DNA of 6,901 bases from Acetobacteraceae bacterium (lineage in GTDB: Bacteria > Pseudomonadota > Alphaproteobacteria > Acetobacterales > Acetobacteraceae). The notes under the pieces were generated by a model, which saw only the letters and a list, made by a program, of their open reading frames with translations, made no database searches and was not told the origin of the DNA. The stretch is taken from assembly GCA_003164305.1 (NCBI GenBank), contig PLSZ01000446.1, positions 262 through 7,162 on the forward strand, given 5' to 3'. Positions within the stretch are counted from its first letter, which is position 1. Every line of letters starts with the position of its first letter. Position numbers and translations under genes: made by a program. Below, in pieces: positions 1 through 6,185 of this stretch.

Positions 1-659
1 ACCCGGTCCGCGTAGCGCCGAACGATGCGCAAATCGTGCGTGATCAGCAGCAACGCCAGGCCCCGCCCAGATTTCAGGCCCGCCAGCAACGCCAGAATGC
101 GCGCCTGGATCGTGACATCCAGCGCCGTCGTCGGTTCATCCGCGATCAGCAACGAGGGATCGTTCGCCAACGCCATGGCGATCATCACCCGTTGCCGCTG
201 GCCGCCGGACAATTGATGCGGAAACGCATCCAGCCGCTTCGCCGCGTCCGCGAACCCTGCTTCATTCAAAACCCCAACCACACGCTCCAACAGCGCCGCG
301 CGAGGCAACGGACGATGCAGCGTGATCGCCTCCGCCACCTGCCGGCCGATCCGCTGCAACGGATTGAGGCTCGTCATCGGCTCCTGAAACACGATCCCCG
401 CCTGATCGCCGCGCGCGCGATGCAACACGCCCGGCGCCGCGCCGATGATCTCCTCACCGTCCAAACGGATCGAGCCCGTCGGATTGCTTCCCCCCGCCGG
501 CAACAGTTGCAGCAACGACAACGCCGTCAGCGACTTGCCCGAGCCCGACTCGCCAACCAGCGCCAGCGTCTCGCCGCGGTCCAGCGTGAACGACACGCCA
601 TCGACCACGCGCCGTTCACCAAACGCGACCGAGAGGTCCTTGACCTCCAGAAAACTCAT
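1..659 (-). CDS. yejF: YejF-like peptide ABC transporter ATP-binding protein (N-terminal part, runs off the left edge)
   Basis: Cytoplasmic ATPase that would power the YejB/YejE peptide importer. The 219 visible codons hold one complete ABC nucleotide-binding domain: Walker A GESGSGKS at residues 36-43, Q-loop Gln92 in FQEPMTSLNP, signature LSGGQRQR from residue 150, Walker B LLIADEPT at about 170-177 with catalytic Glu175, and switch His208 in ITHDL. FQEPMTSLNP and the length of the Q-loop-to-signature segment are typical of the oligopeptide/dipeptide branch. Family YejF proteins are about 530 residues with two tandem ATPase domains, so a second domain is expected beyond base 1; that is inference. 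The ATG start overlaps the stop of the yejE-like gene as ATGA. No strong Shine-Dalgarno is visible (only AGGCGG, about 11 nt upstream), so translation probably depends on coupling. A single-domain DppD/OppD-type ATPase is the alternative, but the YejABE neighbours favour YejF. Confidence 0.9.
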   Translation of the reverse strand, partial: MSFLEVKDLSVAFGERRVVDGVSFTLDRGETLALVGESGSGKSLTALSLLQLLPAGGSNPTGSIRLDGEEIIGAAPGVLHRARGDQAGIVFQEPMTSLNPLQRIGRQVAEAITLHRPLPRAALLERVVGVLNEAGFADAAKRLDAFPHQLSGGQRQRVMIAMALANDPSLLIADEPTTALDVTIQARILALLAGLKSGRGLALLLITHDLRIVRRYADR

Positions 660-1687
660 GAAACCGGCAGCCGCCTGGGATCGAACGCGTCGCGCACTGC
701 CTCCCCGATAAAGATCAGCAAGACCAGCACGCCGCCGAGCACGACAAACGCGGTAATCCCCAGCCACGGCGCCTGCAAATTCGATTTCGCCTGCGCCACG
801 AGTTCACCCAGCGACGGCGACCCCGGCGGCAATCCGAAGCCAAGAAAATCCAGCGTGGAAAGCAACGTTACCGATCCCGACAGGATGAACGGCACATACG
901 TCAACGTCGCCACCATCGCGTTCGGCAGTATATGCCGCCGCATGACGGTGATGTCCGACACCCCCAACGCCTTCGCCGCCCGCACATATTCCAAATTGCG
1001 GCCGCGCAAAAATTCCGCGCGCACCACTCCGGTCAAATTCATCCAGCGAAACAACAACAAAAAGATCAGCAACACCCAGAACCCAGGCGTGATCAGCGAT
1101 CCGAGGATGATCAGCATGTAAAGCTCCGGCATCCCGCTCCAGACTTCGATGAACCGCTGGAACAGCAGATCGGTCAGCCCGCCGTAAAACCCCTGCAACG
1201 CGCCCGCGATCACCCCGACGACCGAGGTCAACGCCGTCAAAGTAAATCCAAACAGCACCGACAACCGAAACCCATAAATCACCCGCGCCATCACATCGCG
1301 CGCCTGATCGTCCGTGCCCAATAAATTATGCCAACTCGGCGGCGCGGGAGACGGCGTATTCAGATCCGTGACAGTGGTGGCATAGGAATAATGGATCGGC
1401 GGCCACAGCATCCAGCCCTTGGCCTCGATCGTGTGGCGCAAATCCGGATCGGTATAATCGGCCTCGGTCGGTAAAAAATCCGTGCCGAACGTGTCGCCGC
1501 TATAGTCAGCCAGCACCGGAAAGTACCAGGCGTTACCAAAACGAATCACTAACGGCCGATCGTTGGCGATGAATTCCCCGAACAGCGACGCGCCAAACAA
1601 CCCCACGAACAGCCACAACGACCAATAGCCTCGCCGGTTCGCGCGAAAGATCGCGATCCGCCGCCTGGTAACATGCGACAGGGTCAA
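656..1687 (-). CDS. yejE: YejE-like peptide ABC transporter permease
   Basis: Inner-membrane permease, the second half of the translocation channel, 343 residues against about 341 for E. coli YejE. After a basic N-terminus comes a first membrane segment (about 23-40). A periplasmic stretch of about 80 residues follows, ending in the [19 protein letters not shown] motif (121-139) of DppC/OppC/YejE permeases. Further hydrophobic segments lie near 144-166, 187-213, 258-278 and 311-329. The EAA loop that contacts the ATPase is clear at about 225-257, with YVRAAKALG and ending HILPNA. The start is TTG. It overlaps the upstream stop (TTGA) and has GAGG seven nt upstream; no ATG lies near the N-terminus in this frame. 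The stop overlaps the next gene (ATGA). The large N-terminal periplasmic insert and the gene order separate YejE from plain DppC. Confidence 0.93.
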   Translation of the reverse strand: MTLSHVTRRRIAIFRANRRGYWSLWLFVGLFGASLFGEFIANDRPLVIRFGNAWYFPVLADYSGDTFGTDFLPTEADYTDPDLRHTIEAKGWMLWPPIHYSYATTVTDLNTPSPAPPSWHNLLGTDDQARDVMARVIYGFRLSVLFGFTLTALTSVVGVIAGALQGFYGGLTDLLFQRFIEVWSGMPELYMLIILGSLITPGFWVLLIFLLLFRWMNLTGVVRAEFLRGRNLEYVRAAKALGVSDITVMRRHILPNAMVATLTYVPFILSGSVTLLSTLDFLGFGLPPGSPSLGELVAQAKSNLQAPWLGITAFVVLGGVLVLLIFIGEAVRDAFDPRRLPVS

Positions 1688-2751
1688 TGCCGCGCCTCGA
1701 AATCAATCCGGGGATCGACCACCGTATACATCATATCCCCAACGATCTGCATCACTAAGCCCAGAAGCGTGAAGATGTACAAAGTACCGAACATCACCGG
1801 ATAATCTCGCTGAATGGCCGCCTGAAATCCCAGTAACCCCAATCCATCCAAAGAAAACACGATCTCCACCAACAACGCCGAAGTAAACAAAATCCCAACG
1901 AACGCCTGAGGGAATCCCGCCACGATCAGCAACATCGCATTGCGAAAAATATGGCCGTACAACACGCGATTGTCCGACGCTCCCTTGGCTCGAGCCGTCA
2001 CCGTATATTGCTTGCCGATCTCTTCCAGGAAGCAGTTCTTCGTCAGCATGGTCAGGCTGGCGAAACCGCCCGCCACCATCGCCGTGATCGGCAGCACCAT
2101 GTGCCAAAGATAATCCAGCACGCGGTCCGGCCAGGGCCACGCGCGCGACCCCTCGCTGGTCAGGCCGCTCAATGGAAAGATACTCAGAAAACTCCCGCCG
2201 GCGAACACCACCACCAGCATGATCGCCAGCAAAAATCCGGGCAACGCATAGCCTATCAGCACCGCGGCGCTGGACGCCACATCGAACCGGCTGCCGTTGC
2301 GTACCGCTTTGCGTATGCCCAACGGGATCGAGACCATGTAAATCAAAACCGTCGACCACAACCCCAACGATAACGAGACCGGCAACTTCTCCCCGATCAG
2401 ACTTAAAACGCTCTCGTCACGAAAGAAGCTGCGGCCAAAGTCGAAGCGCAGATATCCGCCCACCATCTCCGCGAATCGTGTCAGCGGCGGTTTGTCGAAC
2501 CCAAACATCTTTTTGATGTCGGCGATCACGTGAGGGTCCAATCCCTGCGACCCCCGATACACGCCCGCCGATCCCACGTCGGACGACGCCGAGCCAAGCC
2601 GGCTGGACAATCCGCCGCGACCGCGCAATTCGGCCAACATTTGTTCAACAGGACCGCCCGGCGCGAACTGCACGATGACGAAATTGATCGCGATGATGCC
2701 GAATAACGTGGGAATGACCAGGATCAGGCGCCGCAGCAGGTAAGCCGCCAT
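1684..2751 (-). CDS. yejB: YejB-like peptide ABC transporter permease
   Basis: Inner-membrane permease pairing with the YejE-like protein, 355 residues against about 364 for E. coli YejB. The N-terminus [19 protein letters not shown] is the standard first membrane helix of DppB/OppB/YejB proteins, followed by [15 protein letters not shown]. The Gly/Ser-rich stretch at about 46-70, just before [18 protein letters not shown], is characteristic of YejB rather than DppB. Other hydrophobic segments lie near 128-146, 160-184, 217-236, 273-298 and 321-343. The EAA loop is at about 242-272 ([20 protein letters not shown], then a HIFRNA end). The C-terminal VDPRIDFE is also familiar in the family. The ATG start lies one nt after the yejA-like stop, with GAGGAGG 12 nt upstream. 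The stop is inside the TTG start of the next gene. Family knowledge: YejABEF imports peptides, including microcin C in E. coli. Confidence 0.94.
   Translation of the reverse strand: MAAYLLRRLILVIPTLFGIIAINFVIVQFAPGGPVEQMLAELRGRGGLSSRLGSASSDVGSAGVYRGSQGLDPHVIADIKKMFGFDKPPLTRFAEMVGGYLRFDFGRSFFRDESVLSLIGEKLPVSLSLGLWSTVLIYMVSIPLGIRKAVRNGSRFDVASSAAVLIGYALPGFLLAIMLVVVFAGGSFLSIFPLSGLTSEGSRAWPWPDRVLDYLWHMVLPITAMVAGGFASLTMLTKNCFLEEIGKQYTVTARAKGASDNRVLYGHIFRNAMLLIVAGFPQAFVGILFTSALLVEIVFSLDGLGLLGFQAAIQRDYPVMFGTLYIFTLLGLVMQIVGDMMYTVVDPRIDFEARH
1695..1698 (-). promoter_or_regulatory. Shine-Dalgarno for the TTG start of the yejE-like gene
   Basis: Minus-strand GAGG, seven nt before TTG 1687-1685, within the last codons of the yejB-like gene. 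It supports the unusual TTG initiation and the four-nt TTGA overlap. Confidence 0.5.
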
Positions 2752-2752
2752 C

Positions 2753-4612
2753 TCAGTGCCGCGCCTCCTCGATATGCGCGGATTTCGCCGGATCGACCCA
2801 CCAACTATCGAAGTTCACGCCTTCGCGGATCGGAATACCGGGATCCCCGAAACGGTCCCAGAAGGCGACATCGAAATCCTGACTATGCCAATTCGGCACC
2901 ATATACCAATTCCACAACAACAACCGATCCAACGCATGCGCCGCCAACTGCAACGTCCCCCGATCCTGGGCTTCGATCACTTTGCCGATCATCGCGTCGA
3001 TCGCCGGATTGCATATTCCCGGCACGTTCAGGCTGCCCTGAGACTTCGCGCCGGCGCACGACCAGTAATCGCGCAACTCGCTGCCCGGCACGTCGCTCCC
3101 CGGATAAATCCACATCGTCATGTCGAAATCGAAATCATCCATCAGATGCTGATATTGCGCCGGATCGACCGTGCGCACCTGCACATCGAACCCCAGCTTC
3201 CGCAAATTCTGGACATACGGCAGAGCCACCCGCTCATAGCTCGGATCCGGATTCAAAATCGTAAACGTCGCCGGTTTGCCGCTGGCGTCGAGCAACTTGC
3301 GATCCTTCACCTGCCACCCGGCCGCGCGCAGCAGCGCCAGGGCCTGCACCAGTTGCTCTCGATTGGTGCCCGAACCGTCGGTTACCGGCAGACTGAAAGC
3401 CTCCGTCAGCAGTCCCTCCGGCAGATCGGCCTTAAACGGCTGTAGTAACGTCAACTCCTCCGGCGACGGCAGTCCAGCCGCGGCCAGATCGGTGTTGCTG
3501 AAATAACTGTCGGTCCGTGTATATGCCGAATAAAACAAATTCTTATTGGTCCACTCGAAATCGAACGCCAGAGCGACCGCCTGCCTGACCCGAGGATCAG
3601 CGAAAATCGGCCGTCGCGTATTCATCGCGAAGCCCTGAATGCCGGTGGGCAAGTGATGCGGATACCGCCGCTTGATCACCAACCCATCCTTGACCGCGGG
3701 AAAGTCGTAGGCGGTCGCCCAATTCTTCGCGATATTCTCGCTGCGGATATCGACCTTGCCGGCTTTGAAAGCCTCCATCGCCACGGTCGCGTCACGGAAA
3801 TACTCGATGCGCACCGTATCGAAGTTATTGGTGCCGCGGCCCGTCGGCATATCCATCGCCCACCACTTAGGATCGCGCGTATACGTCACCGAACGGCCAA
3901 GCTCGAAACTCGTCACCCGATAAGGCCCCGACCCGATCGGCGCGTCGGTCAACGGCTTGGTGAAGTCGCGGCCGTCGAAATAATGCTTCGGAAGCACCGG
4001 CAATCCGCCGACCACCAGAGGCAATTCCCGATTCTGGGTCGTTTTGAAGGTGAAGCGGACGCGCCGCGGCCCCTCCACCGTCACATCCTTCACATCGGCG
4101 AATTGCACCCGCATCGACGGCCGGCCTTGTTCCATCAACGTATGAAACGTCCAGGCCACGTCGTCGGCGGTGATCGGCGACCCGTCGGAGAACTTCGCCT
4201 CCGGCCGCAGATTGAACGCGACCCAACTTTTATCGTCCGGTACCTCGATCGTTTCGCACAGATGGCAGTAGCCGGTATCCATCTCGTCGGCCGACGAGGT
4301 CAGCAAGGTCTCCCACACGTGGCCGACGGTCGAACCCGACCCAGATCCGCCTGGCAGCACGACCCATGGAGACACTCCATGCGATTCCGCGGTGCCGCGC
4401 AGGATCAAGGGATTGAAGCTGTCGAAGGTGCCGATATCGAACAGGTTGACCGACCCGCCTTTGGGCGCGTTCACATTGACGTACGGAAAATTCTTGAAGT
4501 CCGCCGGCAGCGAGGGCTTCCCCAACACGGTGAAGCCGATCTGCCTCGGCGCCTCCTGGGCACCCGCGGCCGCCGAAAACACAAGCAAAATCAAGAAAAT
4601 GACAAATCGCAC
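2753..4612 (-). CDS. yejA: YejA-like periplasmic peptide-binding protein (solute-binding protein family 5)
   Basis: Periplasmic substrate receptor of the YejABEF importer, about 619 residues (E. coli YejA about 604). I choose the GTG at 4612: it gives a textbook signal peptide ([18 protein letters not shown], cleavage expected before QEAP) and has GGGGGA seven nt upstream. The frame extends to another GTG at 4639 (628 residues), but that adds charged residues before the signal and lacks a ribosome-binding site. Family landmarks in the 619 numbering are [19 protein letters not shown] at 46-64, [16 protein letters not shown] at 141-156, GSGPYRV at 227-233, and the YejA block [15 protein letters not shown] through [13 protein letters not shown] at about 331-361. 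Oddities are a Gly/Ser-rich insert before HVWETLL and two cysteine pairs (Cys116/119 and Cys519/534). No lipobox is seen, so it is probably soluble. The transporter role is well supported; the peptide it binds is unknown. Confidence 0.92.
   Translation of the reverse strand: MRFVIFLILLVFSAAAGAQEAPRQIGFTVLGKPSLPADFKNFPYVNVNAPKGGSVNLFDIGTFDSFNPLILRGTAESHGVSPWVVLPGGSGSGSTVGHVWETLLTSSADEMDTGYCHLCETIEVPDDKSWVAFNLRPEAKFSDGSPITADDVAWTFHTLMEQGRPSMRVQFADVKDVTVEGPRRVRFTFKTTQNRELPLVVGGLPVLPKHYFDGRDFTKPLTDAPIGSGPYRVTSFELGRSVTYTRDPKWWAMDMPTGRGTNNFDTVRIEYFRDATVAMEAFKAGKVDIRSENIAKNWATAYDFPAVKDGLVIKRRYPHHLPTGIQGFAMNTRRPIFADPRVRQAVALAFDFEWTNKNLFYSAYTRTDSYFSNTDLAAAGLPSPEELTLLQPFKADLPEGLLTEAFSLPVTDGSGTNREQLVQALALLRAAGWQVKDRKLLDASGKPATFTILNPDPSYERVALPYVQNLRKLGFDVQVRTVDPAQYQHLMDDFDFDMTMWIYPGSDVPGSELRDYWSCAGAKSQGSLNVPGICNPAIDAMIGKVIEAQDRGTLQLAAHALDRLLLWNWYMVPNWHSQDFDVAFWDRFGDPGIPIREGVNFDSWWVDPAKSAHIEEARH
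2764..2770 (-). promoter_or_regulatory. Shine-Dalgarno for the yejB-like gene inside the yejA-like coding end
   Basis: Minus-strand GAGGAGG, an almost ideal anti-16S match, encodes Glu-Glu near the C-terminus of the binding protein. It lies 12 nt before the ATG at 2751, slightly further than the usual 5-9 nt. With only one nt between stop and start, re-initiation by the same ribosome is likely. Confidence 0.6.
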
Positions 4613-4625
4613 GGCGCCATCCCCC
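4613..4625 (-). promoter_or_regulatory. Ribosome-binding site that fixes the yejA-like GTG start
   Basis: On the minus strand GGGGGA (4625-4620) stands seven nt before the GTG at 4612-4610. The in-frame GTG at 4639 has no comparable purine run upstream. Together with the clean signal peptide that begins at 4612, this decides the start. Confidence 0.6.
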
Positions 4626-4642
4626 AAGGGGTCATTCACGGT

Positions 4643-4661
4643 CGTTTCAGGATTGGAAACG
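4643..4661. repeat. Small inverted repeat between hisN and the yejA-like gene
   Basis: CGTTTC (4643-4648) and GAAACG (4656-4661) are perfect reverse complements around a seven-base loop, in the 60-bp gap between the hisN stop and the GTG at 4612. There is no following T-run, and the stem has only six pairs, so it is a poor intrinsic terminator. It could be a weak attenuating hairpin, an operator half-site pair or chance. It lies upstream of the 4639 start candidate as well. Confidence 0.4.
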
Positions 4662-4672
4662 TGGCAGCGCCC

Positions 4673-5473
4673 CTAGGCCGAGGCAACCGGAGAATGATTA
4701 AGTTCCCGCAGGATGGCGGGCAACAGGGTTTTGTCGCCGACCGACAGCACCCGTCCGTCACCGTCGGGCCGCAACGCCTGGCCCAGCCAATCGGTGACGG
4801 AACCGCCGGCGCCCTCGATCACCGGCACCAGCGCGCCCCAGTCCCAGACTTTGTTGTCGCACTCGGCCACGATGTCGATTTGCCCCAGAGCCACCAGGCC
4901 GTGCGCGTAGCAATCCCCGCCCCAGTAATTGCGCCGCACCGCGCGCCGCAGCCGCTCCCACCGCGGCGTGTCGGCGCCAAGCATCTCCGGGCTGGTGCAG
5001 GACAATTCGGCGTCGGCCAAAGACGGGCAGCGCCGGCATCCGGCCTTGCCGCCCAAGGGGCCGCGGAACACCGTCGGGCGGCCAACGGCGCCAATCCATC
5101 GTTCGCCGGTCACCGGTTGGTCGATCACGCCCACGATCGGCACGTCGTCCTGAAACAGCGCGATCAGGGTGCCGAAGGTCGGCCGGCCGCTGATGAACGC
5201 GCGCGTCCCATCGACCGGGTCCAACACCCAACGCATCGGCGAATCGGGCCGGTCGATGCCGAATTCCTCGCCCAACACGCCATGATCGGGGAACCGCTCC
5301 GACAGCACCGCGCGCATCGCCTGCTCGGCGGTGCGGTCGGCAATGGTCACCGGGGACCGGTCCGCTTTGATATCCGTGACGATTCCCACCCGGAAAAACG
5401 GCCGGATCACCGCGCCCGACACGTCCGCCGCGGCGCAGGCGGCCGCGATCAGAGCATCGGTATCCGCGATCAC
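4673..5473 (-). CDS. hisN: HisN-type histidinol-phosphatase (inositol monophosphatase superfamily)
   Basis: A 266-residue metal-dependent phosphatase predicted to remove phosphate from L-histidinol phosphate, the penultimate part of histidine synthesis, in the cytoplasm. Superfamily metal-site motifs are present: KADRSPVTIAD at about 37-47, GEEFG at 68-72 (Glu69/70), DPVDGTRAFISG from 85 to 96 (Asp85, Asp88), and the C-terminal WDWGALVPVIEGAGG with Asp211. TRAFISG followed by PTFGTLIAL is the HisN form, rather than the ordinary inositol monophosphatase form (usually DGTxNF). The frame continues upstream to 5653, but that part lies inside the cytochrome gene and is unlike the family. The GTG at 5473, overlapping the cytochrome stop as GTGA, gives the normal length and an N-terminus beginning VIADTDALI. 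The Shine-Dalgarno is poor, which suggests coupling to the cytochrome gene. The stop is TAG. Inositol-1-phosphatase or another sugar-phosphate phosphatase remains possible because substrate assignment in this superfamily is uncertain. Confidence 0.87.
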   Translation of the reverse strand: MIADTDALIAAACAAADVSGAVIRPFFRVGIVTDIKADRSPVTIADRTAEQAMRAVLSERFPDHGVLGEEFGIDRPDSPMRWVLDPVDGTRAFISGRPTFGTLIALFQDDVPIVGVIDQPVTGERWIGAVGRPTVFRGPLGGKAGCRRCPSLADAELSCTSPEMLGADTPRWERLRRAVRRNYWGGDCYAHGLVALGQIDIVAECDNKVWDWGALVPVIEGAGGSVTDWLGQALRPDGDGRVLSVGDKTLLPAILRELNHSPVASA

Positions 5474-6057
5474 TTCGCCGGAGCGGGTGCTGGTGCCGCC
5501 GCCGCCGGGGCAGCGCCCGCCGCCGGCAACGGAACCGGGCTCGGTGACAGCGTATGCAGATAATCGATCACGTTCGCCCGGGTCTTGTCGTTGCTGATTC
5601 CCGCGAAGGTCATCCGTGTGCCGGTCACGTAAGACGACGGTTTGTGCAGCCACTCATTCAACTCATCGAAGGTCCACGGACCCGTCTTCGCCTTCAGGCC
5701 GGCGGTATAGTTGAAACCTTCCATATGCGCGTGCGGGCCGCCGACAACGCCATACAAATTCGGCCCGATGCCCGCCTTGCCGCCCTCATTCGCCGTATGA
5801 CAGGCCGAGCACAACTGCTTGAACGTCGTCTCCCCCGCCGCCGGATCGGCCGCGGCCAGCAAGGGGGCGATCGGCGCCAACTGCGCCTCGGCCGCCGGAG
5901 CCGCCGCCGTTTCGGTCACCGCGCCCTTGATCTCGATCGCCGGTTTGGCGAGATGCTCGGGATGCACGAGGTTGGCGCCGATCAGCCCCGTCATGAAATA
6001 CGCGATGCCCGCGACCAGAACCGCCGTGGAAACCTTGGTGACTTCGATACTATCCAT
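5470..6057 (-). CDS. cycM: Membrane-anchored class I cytochrome c (CycM type)
   Basis: A 195-residue cytochrome c tethered to the outer face of the inner membrane. The N-terminus MDSIEVTKVSTAVLVAG opens an uncleaved-looking anchor (about 8-30). An Ala/Pro-rich linker (about 47-72) follows, then the cytochrome fold with haem motif CSACH at 83-87 (Cys83, Cys86, axial His87). GIGPNLYGVVG follows, and Met149 in GTRMTFAG is the likely sixth ligand. It ends in NVIDYLHTL and an unusual Ala/Pro-only tail (about 173-195). The MDS-E---K start, anchor and GPNLYGVVG/FAGIS blocks match alphaproteobacterial CycM, which passes electrons from the bc1 complex to cytochrome oxidase; transfer of that role to this protein is inference. 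The ATG start has GAGGA about 11 nt upstream. It is the first gene of the leftward run and overlaps hisN by four nt at its 3' end. Confidence 0.93.
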   Translation of the reverse strand: MDSIEVTKVSTAVLVAGIAYFMTGLIGANLVHPEHLAKPAIEIKGAVTETAAAPAAEAQLAPIAPLLAAADPAAGETTFKQLCSACHTANEGGKAGIGPNLYGVVGGPHAHMEGFNYTAGLKAKTGPWTFDELNEWLHKPSSYVTGTRMTFAGISNDKTRANVIDYLHTLSPSPVPLPAAGAAPAAAAPAPAPAK

Positions 6058-6185
6058 TCCGCGTCACGTCCTCGTCTCGCGTCCCCCGGACGCATGCGTG
6101 CGATTGCGCCCCGAGCGGCACATCCATAAGTTGGCCGCACCATAGGGATATGGCCCACACCGATCAACCCACTGAAATCGCCCGC
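6058..6185. other. Divergent intergenic region between cycM and kdsB
   Basis: This 128-bp gap must carry the promoters for both divergent transcripts. It contains the candidate minus-strand promoter at 6139-6167 and a perfect 10-bp palindrome, ACGCATGCGT, at 6090-6099. I saw no convincing plus-strand promoter: the best pair, TTGCGC at 6104 and TAAGTT at 6126, matches only three of six bases in each box. No small ORF, RNA or terminator is apparent. Confidence 0.6.
6139..6167 (-). promoter_or_regulatory. Possible sigma-70-type promoter for the cytochrome c operon
   Basis: Read on the minus strand, TTGATC (6167-6162) and TATGGT (6144-6139) each match four of six consensus bases and are separated by exactly 17 nt. 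Transcription would start near 6132, leaving about 75 nt of leader before the ATG at 6057. If real, it overlaps the upstream in-frame ATG of kdsB at 6150, which mildly favours the 6186 start for kdsB. Alphaproteobacterial promoters vary, so this is only a candidate. Confidence 0.35.

Noticed and set aside
36..1121. A 361-codon plus-strand open frame opposite the yejF- and yejE-like genes
   Set aside because: It is rich in Arg, Gln and His with no recognisable domain, while the opposite strand encodes a full set of ABC motifs.
1703..2359. A 218-codon minus-strand frame inside the yejB-like gene
   Set aside because: It is an alternative frame of a clear permease gene, with Gly/Arg/Asp-rich composition and no membrane segments.
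4613..4672. Intrinsic terminator after hisN
   Set aside because: The only hairpin has a six-pair stem and no T-run on the minus-strand transcript, so termination is not supported.
3653..5563. A 636-codon plus-strand open frame opposite the yejA-like and hisN genes
   Set aside because: It runs antisense across two well-supported genes and an intergenic gap, has His/Arg/Pro-rich low-complexity composition and no family motif. It is the mirror effect of GC-rich codons.
5474..5653. N-terminal extension of the hisN frame by 60 codons
   Set aside because: The extension lies inside the cytochrome c coding region, does not resemble the family, and the GTG at 5473 gives normal length with a GTGA overlap.
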